From an uncultured Mycoplasmatota bacterium (GTDB lineage Bacteria > Bacillota_I > Bacilli_A > RF39 > UBA660): a DNA stretch of 24,259 nucleotides. The notes under the pieces are model-generated. The model ran no database searches. It had not been told where the DNA came from and worked only from the letters and a program-made list of their open reading frames with translations. The stretch's first letter is position 1. Each line of letters opens with the position of its first letter. Below, piece after piece: positions 1 through 8,762 of the stretch. The DNA lies in NCBI GenBank assembly GCA_900551525.1, contig URWD01000019.1, positions 1 through 24,259 on the forward strand, read 5' to 3'. The translations under genes and the position numbers were made by a program.

Positions 1-3000
1 TACTAATTTTCTTATTAACATATTTTATATTAAAACTTCTTGATAAGTTCATAGCCTCGATTAAAAGCTTATCACCTTTAATATTACTTGATATTTCTTC
101 AGGTAAAGTAATTTCAATACTTCTATCTGTTTGGATAACTTGTTTAATATTATATTTTTTAGCAAGTTTTTCAAACCATTCTTCATACATATAAACAAGC
201 ATATCATCAGTAACTTTACCAAATCTATCTTCAAGTTCACTTTTTATTTCTAACATCTTTTCATAAGAATCAATTTCATTAATCTTTTGATGTATTTCAA
301 TTTTAATATCTTCATCAGATACATAAGTATCACTAATATGTGTATTTACATTAATTAAAGCTTGGGTATCAGTATCTTCCTCTTCCACGTTTTCTCCGCG
401 TTGACGTTTAATTTCATCTTCAACCATTTTCATATAAAGTGAAATACCAACACTATCAACAAAACCAGCCTGAGAAGCTCCAAATACATCACCTGCACCT
501 CTCAAACTTAAATCCCTCATAGCAATTCTATATCCACTACCAAGTTCCGTAAATTCCTTAATTGTATTAAGTCTTTTAATAGCAATATCATTAAGCATTT
601 TATTTTTTTCATACATTAAATAAGCATAAGCAACTTTATCACTACGACCAACACGACCACGTATTTGATATAGTTGACTTAAACCAAAATTATCAGCATC
701 ATGAATAATTAATGTATTTACATTTGGTATATCAATTCCACTTTCAATTATTGTTGTACAAATTAAAATATCAAACTCATTATTTATAAAAGATGTCATT
801 ATATTATCAAGTTCATCTTTTTCCATTTTACCATGGGCAAAATTTATTCTAGCATCAGGCACTAATTCATGTATATGGTTCATATATTTTTCAATAGTTT
901 CCACTCTATTATAAAGAATAAATACTTGTCCTTTTCTAGCAAGCTCTTTATAAATAGCATCTTTAATTAAAAAATCATCTTCAACTGCTACATAAGTTTG
1001 AACTGGATATCTATTAACTGGTGGTGTATCAATAACTGATAAATCTCTAAGACCTGACATAGCCATCTTTAAAGTTCTAGGTATCGGAGTTGCACTTAAA
1101 GTTAAAACATTAACATCACTTTTCATAGTCTTAATCTTTTCCTTGTGCGTAACACCAAATCTTTGCTCTTCATCAACCACAAGCATCCCTAAATTCTTGC
1201 AAACGATATCATCACTAAGTATTCTATGAGTACCAAATAATATATCAATTTTACCTTTTTTTAAATCTTCAAGTATTTTATGAGTTTCTCGAGCACTTAC
1301 ATGTCGATTTAAAAGAGCTATTTCTACAGGCCAATTTTTAAACCTTTCTTTTGCCACATTATATTGTTGTTTTGAAAGTATTGTAGTGGGACACAAATAA
1401 AGTACTTGTTCATTATTTAAAACTGCCTTAAACATTGCTCTCATTGCAACTTCTGTTTTACCAAAACCTACATCTCCGCATAATAATCTATCCATTGGAT
1501 TGTCTTTTTTTAAGTCATTATTAATTTCTAGCACTGCTTTAGCTTGGTCTACCGTCAAGGCATACTTAAATTCACTAGCAAATACATCCTCTTCAGGATA
1601 ATCTTTATAAGGCTTCTTTTTAAGTTCCAATCTTTTTTTATAAAGAATAATAAGTTCTCTTGAAATATCTTTAACTTTTTCAGAAATATATTTTTTAGTT
1701 TTTTCCCAATTTGTACTTCCAAGTTTATTAAGTTTTGGTTTTATTCCATCCTTACCAGTATATTTATAAATTAAATTAATTTTTTCAACTGGAACATAAA
1801 TCTTATCTGAACCTTCATAAAATATTGTCAAAAAATCTTTTTGAACTCCGCGAACAGTTAAAGTCGTTATCCCTTGATAAATACCAATCCCATGAGAAAT
1901 ATGTACAACATAATCTCCTTTTTCAAGTTGATTAAAATCCTTTATTCTTTTACCAACATGGAAATTATTTTTGTAAACTCCATTACTTGATTTAACATCT
2001 TCAATATCATTTTCAGAAATAACTACATACTTATCAAGTATAAAACCATGAGATAATTCTTTCATTACAACATGAGCACTAGGTATAATCTTAAGTAACT
2101 TTTTCTTTTCTTCTAATTTACTTAAATAAAAATATACTATTTTTCCAGCTTTAATCCAAGCATCATAATCAGCAGCCAATTTTTCAAAATTTTCTTTGTA
2201 ATTTATAATACTTTGTGCTTTTAAATTTAAACTTCCACTTGAAAATAAATTTACATATATTCTATCATTATCATGAATATCATCTAAGGAATACATCAAA
2301 TCTTCATTTATTTCATTTGACTCTTTATATTCTGCGATATCATCAAATAATTTAGAATATGATGCTTCTATCTGAGATTTATCTACATAAACCACCAATG
2401 GATTATCAGCATAATCAAATAAAGAATTTTTATCATTTGATACCATTTCATCAATGGCTTTAATTTTAATATCATGAATATCATCATTTGACATCTGCGT
2501 ATTTTCATCAAAGTATTTAATATTATCGATTACATTACCATCAAATTCAATTCTAACCGGATGAACATAATCAATCGGATACAAGTCTAAAATAAATCCA
2601 CGAACAGCATATTCACCGGACATTGTAACTAAAGACTCACGATGATAACCTAAAGCATCCATTTCTTTAACTAAATCATCACGTTTAATAATATCATTTT
2701 TCTTAATATCAATATAATTTTTAATACTAGCACTAGGTAAATATTTTAAATATCCCATTAAGTTTGTAACTACAATATATTTATTGCCACTTTTTAATTT
2801 ATCTAAAGTTTCAAGTCTTTTATACTTAAGTTCAGGACTACTTGCCACTAACATTGATGACAAAAAATCATCCATCGGAAATAGTAAAGTATTATCATGT
2901 ATTTTAACTAAATTATCATATATTTTATTAGCTTCAAACAAAGAACTTGTAAGAACAATTATATTTCTATCATACTTTTCACTTAATTTATCAACGTAAA

Positions 3001-3076
3001 AAACGTTTAACTCATTAGTTAAACCAGATATTTCCGTTCCAATTTCATATTTAAAATATTCATCTAAAAACTTCAT
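1..3076 (-). CDS. mfd: Transcription-repair coupling factor Mfd (3' end outside the window)
   Basis: An open frame of 1025 codons starts at ATG 3074-3076 and runs off the left edge. Mfd is the DNA translocase that removes RNA polymerase stalled at lesions and recruits UvrA. From the start, the translation shows a UvrB-like N-terminal module; an RNA-polymerase-interaction (CarD-like) segment near residue 385, GDYVVHISHGIGIY; a helicase Walker A, GDVGFGKTEVA, near residue 531; the DEEQRFG box; the SATPIPRTL motif; and, in the second RecA domain, TIIESGIDIPN and QLYQIRGRVGR. Relative to E. coli Mfd the Walker A sits about 95 residues earlier, so the N-terminal half is compact. From the C-terminal match, only a few tens of residues are missing. 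An AAGAGG ribosome binding site overlaps the pth stop region, so mfd is co-transcribed with pth. Bacillus has fin between pth and mfd; it is absent here. Confidence 0.97.
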   Translation of the reverse strand, partial: MKFLDEYFKYEIGTEISGLTNELNVFYVDKLSEKYDRNIIVLTSSLFEANKIYDNLVKIHDNTLLFPMDDFLSSMLVASSPELKYKRLETLDKLKSGNKYIVVTNLMGYLKYLPSASIKNYIDIKKNDIIKRDDLVKEMDALGYHRESLVTMSGEYAVRGFILDLYPIDYVHPVRIEFDGNVIDNIKYFDENTQMSNDDIHDIKIKAIDEMVSNDKNSLFDYADNPLVVYVDKSQIEASYSKLFDDIAEYKESNEINEDLMYSLDDIHDNDRIYVNLFSSGSLNLKAQSIINYKENFEKLAADYDAWIKAGKIVYFYLSKLEEKKKLLKIIPSAHVVMKELSHGFILDKYVVISENDIEDVKSSNGVYKNNFHVGKRIKDFNQLEKGDYVVHISHGIGIYQGITTLTVRGVQKDFLTIFYEGSDKIYVPVEKINLIYKYTGKDGIKPKLNKLGSTNWEKTKKYISEKVKDISRELIILYKKRLELKKKPYKDYPEEDVFASEFKYALTVDQAKAVLEINNDLKKDNPMDRLLCGDVGFGKTEVAMRAMFKAVLNNEQVLYLCPTTILSKQQYNVAKERFKNWPVEIALLNRHVSARETHKILEDLKKGKIDILFGTHRILSDDIVCKNLGMLVVDEEQRFGVTHKEKIKTMKSDVNVLTLSATPIPRTLKMAMSGLRDLSVIDTPPVNRYPVQTYVAVEDDFLIKDAIYKELARKGQVFILYNRVETIEKYMNHIHELVPDARINFAHGKMEKDELDNIMTSFINNEFDILICTTIIESGIDIPNVNTLIIHDADNFGLSQLYQIRGRVGRSDKVAYAYLMYEKNKMLNDIAIKRLNTIKEFTELGSGYRIAMRDLSLRGAGDVFGASQAGFVDSVGISLYMKMVEDEIKRQRGENVEEEDTDTQALINVNTHISDTYVSDEDIKIEIHQKINEIDSYEKMLEIKSELEDRFGKVTDDMLVYMYEEWFEKLAKKYNIKQVIQTDRSIEITLPEEISSNIKGDKLLIEAMNLSRSFNIKYVNKKIS

Positions 3077-3085
3077 ATTTCCTCT

Positions 3086-3637
3086 TTATTTAGTATTATA
3101 AACATTCATTGTTTTATCTATTCCTACATTTACAAAAGATTCAATTATTTTTCTAAAAATACTAAATTCATTATCTAATATTTCCATTTCTTTCTTACTA
3201 AATTTTCCAAGTACATAATCTATTACTTCATCTTTTTTAACGCTTCCAATTCCTACCTTTAACCTAGGAAAACTTTGAGTTCCAAGAGAACTAATAATTG
3301 ATTTAATACCATTATGACCACCACTAGATGAATTCACCTTTAATTTATATAAGCCAATTTCTTCATCTAAATCATCTTGAATAATTAAAATGTCTTTCAT
3401 ATCAAAATTATAATATCTAACAAACTCACCAACAGCATTACCAGAATTATTCATATAAGTTAAAGGTTTTAAAAATATTACTTTTTCAGTTCCAATAAAA
3501 CTTTCATAATATAAAGCATTAAATTTATTTGACCATTTAACATTTCCTAAATAATCATCTAAAACCATAAAACCTATATTATGTCTAGTATTTTCATATT
3601 CTTTACCTGGATTTCCAAGGCCCACAATAAGTTTCAT
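3086..3637 (-). CDS. pth: Peptidyl-tRNA hydrolase
   Basis: 183 aa, normal for the family. It cleaves peptidyl-tRNAs released by stalled ribosomes and so recycles tRNA in the cytoplasm. The N-terminus GLGNPGKEYENTRHNIGF carries substrate-binding Asn9 and catalytic His19. YMNNSG (Asn63), QDDLD (Asp88, which supports the catalytic His) and GGHNGIKS (Asn109) complete the active site. The ATG overlaps the trmN6 stop codon as TAATG, so the two are translationally coupled. A GGGAG ribosome binding site lies about 10 nt upstream. The Bacillus orthologue is spoVC, also immediately upstream of fin-mfd. No anomaly seen. Confidence 0.97.
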   Translation of the reverse strand: MKLIVGLGNPGKEYENTRHNIGFMVLDDYLGNVKWSNKFNALYYESFIGTEKVIFLKPLTYMNNSGNAVGEFVRYYNFDMKDILIIQDDLDEEIGLYKLKVNSSSGGHNGIKSIISSLGTQSFPRLKVGIGSVKKDEVIDYVLGKFSKKEMEILDNEFSIFRKIIESFVNVGIDKTMNVYNTK

Positions 3638-4359
3638 TATTTACCACTCCCTTCAAATAAATGTTGATAAGTACTTAGGTTATCAACACAGATTTCTCTT
3701 TTTATTTTAACACCAATCTTACTATTTTTAACACATTTAACTAAAATAGTACTTGGATTATTATTCTTTTTAGTTGAAATAAATTGAATTTCTTTAACAT
3801 TTAACTTATATTTATTTGCCAAAATTATAATTTCATCAAGTCTTTCAGCTCTATGTACCATGTAAAACACACCATTATCTTTTAAAAATCTATTAACAAG
3901 CTTAAAAATAGTCTCTAAATCTATAGCAATTTCATGTCTTGCAAGTGTTAAGTAATCATTTTTATTTTTGTTTTTATCATCATTTATTTTAAAATAAGGT
4001 GGATTACATGTTATTACATCAAATGTATTTGGTTTAAAAAATTCACCAATATTTTTAACATCATCATTAATAACTTTTATTTGTTTATCAAGTCCATTTA
4101 TAGATATAGACTCCCAGGCAAGTTCAGCAATAGCTCTTTGTAATTCAAAACCTATAATTTTAGCATCAGTTTTCAAACTCAACACCAAAGGGACCGGAGC
4201 ATTGCCAGTACACATATCTAAAATCAGTTTATCACTTTGACGTAATTTAGTAAATTCAGCTAATAAAAGTGAGTCCAAGGAAAACTTAAACCCATCTTTG
4301 ATTTGCATAATATATCTATTCGGATAATCAAATAAATCATTCTTCACTTTCAAAATCAT
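3637..4359 (-). CDS. trmN6: tRNA1(Val) (adenine-37-N6)-methyltransferase family protein (YabB/YfiC type)
   Basis: 240 aa, a class I SAM-dependent methyltransferase. Motif I is LDMCTGNAPVPL (about residues 47-58), followed by the acidic FELQ strand end (about 71-74). The catalytic NPPY motif typical of N6-adenine methylation is at 119-122. The upstream motif FSLDSLLLAEF (about 26-36) matches the YabB/TrmN6 subgroup. The family methylates A37 of tRNA1(Val) in E. coli; the substrate here is inferred. It overlaps the end of ricT by 23 nt and ends on the pth start codon, so it sits inside a tightly packed operon. In B. subtilis yabA separates ricT from yabB; that gene is missing here. The ribosome binding site is weak (GGAG about 14 nt upstream), consistent with translational coupling to ricT. 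Confidence 0.9.
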   Translation of the reverse strand: MILKVKNDLFDYPNRYIMQIKDGFKFSLDSLLLAEFTKLRQSDKLILDMCTGNAPVPLVLSLKTDAKIIGFELQRAIAELAWESISINGLDKQIKVINDDVKNIGEFFKPNTFDVITCNPPYFKINDDKNKNKNDYLTLARHEIAIDLETIFKLVNRFLKDNGVFYMVHRAERLDEIIILANKYKLNVKEIQFISTKKNNNPSTILVKCVKNSKIGVKIKREICVDNLSTYQHLFEGSGK

Positions 4360-5110
4360 AATCTATTTTTTCTCCATTAAGCATAATCTTTCCACGATGA
4401 TTTATAATATCTACACTAACAACTTGAGCCTCACCTAATTTAGTTTTAATTTTTTCACCAACTTTAGGTAATTTCTTAGCTGCTTCAATGTAAGTTTCAT
4501 CCTCATAAAGAAGACAACATAAAAGTCTTCCACACGCACCATTTATCTTTGATGGATTTAATGCAATATTTTGATCTTTTGCCATATTCATGCTTATAGT
4601 ATCAATTTTTTTTAAAAATCTAAGGCAACATAATTCTCCACCACAAACACCTATACCACCAATTTCTTTAGCTTTATCACGTGCTCCAATTTGTCTTAAT
4701 TCAATTCTAGTATGATATATTGATGCAAGTTTTTTAGCAAGTTCCCTAAAATCTACTCTAGCATCAGCTGTAAAATTAAATAAAAGCTGACTTCTATCTA
4801 AATTAAATTGTGCATTAACAACATTCATATCAAGTTCAAGTTCTTTAGCAAACTCAATACATTTCTTCAAAGCTCTATCTGCATCTTTCAAATTATTTAA
4901 ATAATCATCATATTCTTCATCAGTTGCAACTCTTTCTATTTTATCTAATTTTTCTTCAAGTTTTTTATCTAAAATTTCAGCAACTTTAACAAGTTGAAGA
5001 CCTCTTTCAGTATTAACAATTACAAGTGTATCTAACGCTAAATCTTCTTCACTTTCATAATAATATTTTTTATTTAATCCATTAAATACTACACCATAAA
5101 CTTTACTCAC
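4337..5110 (-). CDS. ricT: PSP1-domain protein RicT (YaaT), subunit of the RicAFT complex
   Basis: About 257 aa. In B. subtilis RicT joins RicA (YmcA) and RicF (YlbF) in an Fe-S complex that supports RNase Y maturation of mRNAs. The PSP1 hallmark is FTADARVDFRELAKKLA. Two cysteine clusters follow: CGGELCC and, after the conserved MAKDQNIALNPSKINGACG segment, CGRLLCC. Numbered from the start chosen here, the cysteines are 156, 161, 162, 193, 198 and 199, matching the Fe-S ligand pattern of the family. I chose GTG at 5108-5110 because AGGTGAT lies 4 nt upstream. The GTG nine bases earlier (5117-5119) has no ribosome binding site. The chosen start overlaps the holB stop by 8 nt. The holB-ricT order is conserved with Bacillus. 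Confidence 0.94.
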   Translation of the reverse strand: MSKVYGVVFNGLNKKYYYESEEDLALDTLVIVNTERGLQLVKVAEILDKKLEEKLDKIERVATDEEYDDYLNNLKDADRALKKCIEFAKELELDMNVVNAQFNLDRSQLLFNFTADARVDFRELAKKLASIYHTRIELRQIGARDKAKEIGGIGVCGGELCCLRFLKKIDTISMNMAKDQNIALNPSKINGACGRLLCCLLYEDETYIEAAKKLPKVGEKIKTKLGEAQVVSVDIINHRGKIMLNGEKIDYDFESEE

Positions 5111-5972
5111 TATAATCACCTAATTCTATAACAAATTTATCAAGTAATAATTCGATATTAACATTGCAATCTATATCATCAATAAATTTAATAGTTAAAT
5201 TTATTCTTTTTAATATATCTTTATAATCTAATTCACATAAGCTATTTAAATTATCAAAACTAAACTTATTTTCAAATCCCATTACTTTATTTAATAACTC
5301 TTCATAAATAATAAGAATTATCTTAAAAATAGTTTTAATTTCTTCTCTTTCTTTAAACTTACACAAAATTACATCTTTATTATACATTATTACATCTTTT
5401 TTTTCTACTTCTAATTTATATAAATAATTAATTGCTACATCTGTATAATCTTTATAAGTATCATTATTAATTGAATTTATGTCAAGTTCATGATTATCAT
5501 AATAAACTTTTACAGTTTCACATCTACTTTTAATCGTAGATATAACATTATTTGCATTATCAGTTATAAAAAAACCTATAATATTTGGTTCAGGTTCTTC
5601 CAAAAACTTAAGCATTGTATTCGCAGAAGCTCCATTTAACTTTTCGGCATTTTTTATAACATAAATATTATCTTTAGTATAAATTGGCACCATACTAAAT
5701 TGCTTCTTTAGTTCAAGTACCTGTTCCTTTTTTATATTCATTCCATCTGGTTCAATTATAACAAGAGATGGCAAATAATTTTGTTCTACTAAATTACATA
5801 AATTACATTTAGAACACTTTTCGCAATATTCATCTTGACAAAATATTTGTTTTATAACTGTTTTAAGCTCCAAAAAGCATTTTTCCAAATTATTTGTTTC
5901 AAGCAAATAAGCATGAGATATTTTATTCTCATGGTAATATTTTACTAATTTTTCTAATGCTTTTGCTTCCAC
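5103..5972 (-). CDS. holB: DNA polymerase III delta-prime subunit
   Basis: 289 aa, the clamp-loader subunit that works with DnaX and delta to open the DnaN ring. The AAA+ fold is visible but the Walker A is degenerate (AYLLETNNLEKC), as expected for the non-ATPase delta-prime. A zinc-binding cysteine cluster lies at residues 45-59 (Cys45, 50, 53, 56, 59). LKFLEEPEPN and the arginine-finger motif SRCE follow. The GTG start at 5970-5972 is supported by a perfect AGGAGG, formed across the bofA stop codon, 5 nt upstream. The C-terminal third is divergent, which is common for HolB. It is adjacent to ricT as in Bacillus, but tmk, darA/yaaQ and yaaR, which normally precede it, are absent. Confidence 0.93.
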   Translation of the reverse strand: MEAKALEKLVKYYHENKISHAYLLETNNLEKCFLELKTVIKQIFCQDEYCEKCSKCNLCNLVEQNYLPSLVIIEPDGMNIKKEQVLELKKQFSMVPIYTKDNIYVIKNAEKLNGASANTMLKFLEEPEPNIIGFFITDNANNVISTIKSRCETVKVYYDNHELDINSINNDTYKDYTDVAINYLYKLEVEKKDVIMYNKDVILCKFKEREEIKTIFKIILIIYEELLNKVMGFENKFSFDNLNSLCELDYKDILKRINLTIKFIDDIDCNVNIELLLDKFVIELGDYSE

Positions 5973-5981
5973 TTCTGCCTC

Positions 5982-6170
5982 CTAGAGTAAAACAAAATAT
6001 ATTGCTACCAAAGCCAAAAGTCCACTCATCCCAAGTGATGCAACAACACTTACTGTTACAACATTAATTGGAATAAACACTTTTAAACCAGATGCTAGTA
6101 AATTAAAGGCATATACTAAGCATATTGCAAGTACTATTTTTTTTACTACAACAAATATAACTTTTTTCAT
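5982..6170 (-). CDS. bofA: BofA-family small membrane protein
   Basis: 62 aa from ATG 6168-6170. A GGAG ribosome binding site lies just upstream, whereas the in-frame TTG at 6180-6182 has none and is part of that site. Two hydrophobic segments (about residues 5-25 and 35-60) flank the family signature VFIPINVVTVSVVASLGMSGLLALV, written here in pieces: PINVVTV then LGMSGLLAL. In B. subtilis BofA (87 aa) inhibits the SpoIVFB protease and so holds back pro-sigma-K processing in the mother cell. This copy is shorter at the N-terminus, with only part of the first hydrophobic region. Position recR-bofA is the same as in Bacillus. Whether the organism sporulates cannot be judged from this window; the function is inferred from family and synteny. 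Confidence 0.85.
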   Translation of the reverse strand: MKKVIFVVVKKIVLAICLVYAFNLLASGLKVFIPINVVTVSVVASLGMSGLLALVAIYFVLL

Positions 6171-6207
6171 AAGCTTCTCCAATAAAACTATATGAAAAAT
6201 TTATTTT

Positions 6208-6807
6208 TTAATCACTTATTTTTTTTCTATCTTCAAGAGCTTTATCTAAAGTAATTATGTCTAAATAATCTATTTCTGCACCCATAGGTATTCCATAAGA
6301 AAGCCTAGATATAAGTACATTTTTCTTTTCAAATATTTTCTTTATATAAAGTGTTGTTGTTTCACCTTCAACTGTTGATTTTAATGCTAGTATTAGTTCA
6401 GGTTTCTTTGATGCTTCAACTCTTTTTACTAAACTAGACAAATTAATATTATCAGGCCCAATATTATCTGCGGGACTAATAAGTCCATTTAAAACATGAT
6501 AAACACCACGGAAATTACCAGCCTTTTCAAAAGAAAATACACTTTTATAATCTTCAATAACACATATTAAATTCTTATCACGTGAAGGATCTGCACAAAT
6601 ATTACAAATATCACCTTCAGTTAAATGTCCACAAATACTACATTTATGTATCTTTTTAACATTTCTAATAGCATCTGAAAATTTATCTAAATCTTCCTCT
6701 TTGAAATTCAAAGTTGCAAGAGCAAGTCTTTCAGCATTTTTTTCCCCAATGCCAGGTAATTTCTTATAATAATTAATTAATTTTTCTAGTGACTCTGGAT
6801 ATATCAT
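6208..6807 (-). CDS. recR: Recombination mediator RecR
   Basis: 199 aa, almost the same length as B. subtilis RecR (198). RecR acts with RecO/RecF to load RecA on SSB-coated gaps. Visible features are a helix-hairpin-helix, LPGIGEKNAERLA, near residues 17-29; a C4 zinc finger, CSICGHLTEGDICNIC (about 56-71); and a Toprim domain beginning CVIEDYKSV. I chose ATG 6805-6807 (MIYPESLEKL), which matches the usual RecR N-terminus (MxYPxPxxKLI) and sits 1 nt after the ybaB stop. A GTG five codons upstream (6820-6822) is possible and would overlap ybaB; neither start has a strong ribosome binding site, suggesting coupling to ybaB. Confidence 0.95.
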   Translation of the reverse strand: MIYPESLEKLINYYKKLPGIGEKNAERLALATLNFKEEDLDKFSDAIRNVKKIHKCSICGHLTEGDICNICADPSRDKNLICVIEDYKSVFSFEKAGNFRGVYHVLNGLISPADNIGPDNINLSSLVKRVEASKKPELILALKSTVEGETTTLYIKKIFEKKNVLISRLSYGIPMGAEIDYLDIITLDKALEDRKKISD

Positions 6808-6808
6808 T

Positions 6809-7105
6809 TTAGAAAAGTCCACTCATAGATGCATAACTTCCAAGTTTATTTTCAGTTTCTTTATCTATTTTTGTAAATGCATCTTTAATTGCTATCATAA
6901 TCATATCTTCAAGCATTTCTTTATCATCAGCATCTATAGTTCCTTCATTTAATAATTTAAATGATTTAATTTCTTTTTTCCCATTAAAAACTATTTCAAC
7001 CCATTCAGATTTGCCAGTAAATTCCATAGCATCTATTTCTTCTTTTTTCTTTGTAATATCCCTTTGCATTCTTTGTGCTTGTTGCATAATTTGTTGCATA
7101 TTCAT
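6809..7105 (-). CDS. ybaB: YbaB/EbfC family nucleoid-associated protein
   Basis: 98 aa, normal for the family. It forms a small DNA-binding homodimer. The N-terminal helix MQQIMQQAQRMQRDITKKKEEID is the typical amphipathic coil of EbfC (first part MQQIMQQAQRMQ), followed by the beta segment EFTGKSEWVEIVFNG and the C-terminal helical DMIMIAIKDAFTKID with the SYASMSGLF end resembling the usual GL tail. It lies between dnaX and recR as in most bacteria, 17 nt after dnaX with an AAGGAAG ribosome binding site. Its precise role (nucleoid association, link to RecR) is not established from sequence. Confidence 0.94.
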   Translation of the reverse strand: MNMQQIMQQAQRMQRDITKKKEEIDAMEFTGKSEWVEIVFNGKKEIKSFKLLNEGTIDADDKEMLEDMIMIAIKDAFTKIDKETENKLGSYASMSGLF

Positions 7106-7122
7106 AAAATATTCTTCCTTTC

Positions 7123-8730
7123 TTATTCAACTTCTATTTTATTTATATCAAATATATCAGATACCTCTGACACATCAATATCATTTTGTTTAACTTCTTT
7201 TTCTACTTTTTCCTCAAGAATAGTATATTTATACCCACTCTTAAGTTTTTTTACATATTCTTGTTTTTCATAATTCCACTTTGTATCTTCTAAAAATACT
7301 AATTTATAATTAACATTAGCAAAATCATTAAACATTTTTTCTATAATTTCTAATTTTGCCATTAATTCTTTATCTTTATGAGGTATTGTAACTTGAATAA
7401 TTGCATATGTTGGTGAAGCTGCCACAATACTTGTATCACTAAGAAGTCCTTTAAAAGATGCATCATCAGTACTACCAACAAAATTATCCCATTTTTCTTT
7501 TAAATTATGTAAATCATTTTTGGTAGCTTCAGCAAAACAATTATTAATTCTTATATCTACATTTTTATTTTCACTTTCTTGTGTTTTTTGACTTTCCATT
7601 TTTGAAATTATTTTTTTACTTTCTAGTTCAGTTTTTTCCTGTTCACACCTTGGTTGAACAGCATTTACTTTTTCAAAATTTTTATCAATTTGAACATCTT
7701 TTTTTGCACCATCCATATAACTTAAAACTAACATCTTTATTATAAGATATGGATTAACACTTATATTAATTTTCATAAGTATATTATTAAGTTCAAGAAT
7801 TAAATTTTTACAATCATCAAAGCCGAGTCTCCATCCATCTGGACTATTAAGTAGTTTAACTCCAACATCACTTAAAGCATAAACTAACTTTTTAACAAAT
7901 ACTTTATAATTTAAATTAACACTTTGAAGATGATTAAATACTTCTTCAACACCTTGTATATCATTTTTATCTAAATATTTAATTAAATCATCTATTTTCT
8001 TATTAGAAATACTACCTATTTCTTCAGAAACTAACTTACTTGTAATAACTTCATCATTTTTAGAAAGTTGATCAAGTATACTAAGGGCATCTCGAAGGCC
8101 GCCATCCGCTAAAGTAGCAATTTCTTTAAGTCCATCATCTTCATACTTAATTTTTTCTTCATCACATACAAATTTAAGTCTTTCAATTATATCATTTTCG
8201 GTAATTCTATGAAATTCAAATCTTTGACATCTCGATACAATTGTAATTGGCACACTTTCTAAGTTTGTTGTTGCCAATATAAACAAAACATGTTCAGGTG
8301 GTTCTTCCAAAGTAAGAAGTAATGCATTAAAAGCACTTTGACTTAGCATATGAACTTCATCTATTATATAAACCTTATATTTTAAACTTGTAGGCATAAT
8401 CTTAACATTATTAATAAGTTCACGTATTTCTTCAACACCATTATTAGATGCCGCATCTATTTCTATAATATCTGGATTACCGTTAAATGCTAAACAACTT
8501 TCACATTCTCCGCAAGCTACACCATCTTTATTATTTAAACAATTAACTGATTTGGCAAGTATTCTTGCTGTTGATGTTTTACCAGTTCCTCTAGGTCCTG
8601 AAAAAAGATAAGCATGTGCAATTCTTTTTTCTTTTATTGAGTTTTTAAGAATATCCACAACATGTTTTTGACCAACTAAATTATCAAAACCATCTGGTCG
8701 ATATTTACGATATAAAACCTTGTAATTCAT
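7123..8730 (-). CDS. dnaX: DNA polymerase III subunit gamma/tau
   Basis: 535 aa, the ATPase motor of the clamp loader. The N-terminus YKVLYRKYRPDGFDNLVGQ is followed by Walker A GPRGTGKTS (45-53); zinc ligands Cys64, 73, 76 and 79; Walker B DEVH (124-127); sensor 1 ATTN (about 153-156); the arginine finger SRC (about 166-168); and sensor 2 GGLRDALSILDQ. The C-terminal tau-type region (after about residue 340) is charged and divergent. A run of seven A at 7699-7705 lies exactly at the core/tau boundary, and a -1 shift there meets a stop after four codons (see findings). The ribosome binding site is AGGAGG. It is preceded by tadA and followed by ybaB, the ancestral Firmicute order. Confidence 0.97.
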   Translation of the reverse strand: MNYKVLYRKYRPDGFDNLVGQKHVVDILKNSIKEKRIAHAYLFSGPRGTGKTSTARILAKSVNCLNNKDGVACGECESCLAFNGNPDIIEIDAASNNGVEEIRELINNVKIMPTSLKYKVYIIDEVHMLSQSAFNALLLTLEEPPEHVLFILATTNLESVPITIVSRCQRFEFHRITENDIIERLKFVCDEEKIKYEDDGLKEIATLADGGLRDALSILDQLSKNDEVITSKLVSEEIGSISNKKIDDLIKYLDKNDIQGVEEVFNHLQSVNLNYKVFVKKLVYALSDVGVKLLNSPDGWRLGFDDCKNLILELNNILMKINISVNPYLIIKMLVLSYMDGAKKDVQIDKNFEKVNAVQPRCEQEKTELESKKIISKMESQKTQESENKNVDIRINNCFAEATKNDLHNLKEKWDNFVGSTDDASFKGLLSDTSIVAASPTYAIIQVTIPHKDKELMAKLEIIEKMFNDFANVNYKLVFLEDTKWNYEKQEYVKKLKSGYKYTILEEKVEKEVKQNDIDVSEVSDIFDINKIEVE

Positions 8731-8762
8731 AAAAACCTCCTTACCTAATAATTATACCACAG

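Noticed and set aside
2784..2999. Open frame of 71 codons on the plus strand
   Set aside because: It is antisense to mfd, without a ribosome binding site or recognisable protein.
7011..7273. Two overlapping plus-strand frames of 60 and 69 codons
   Set aside because: Antisense to ybaB and dnaX, low complexity (Ser/Ile/Phe-rich), no ribosome binding site.
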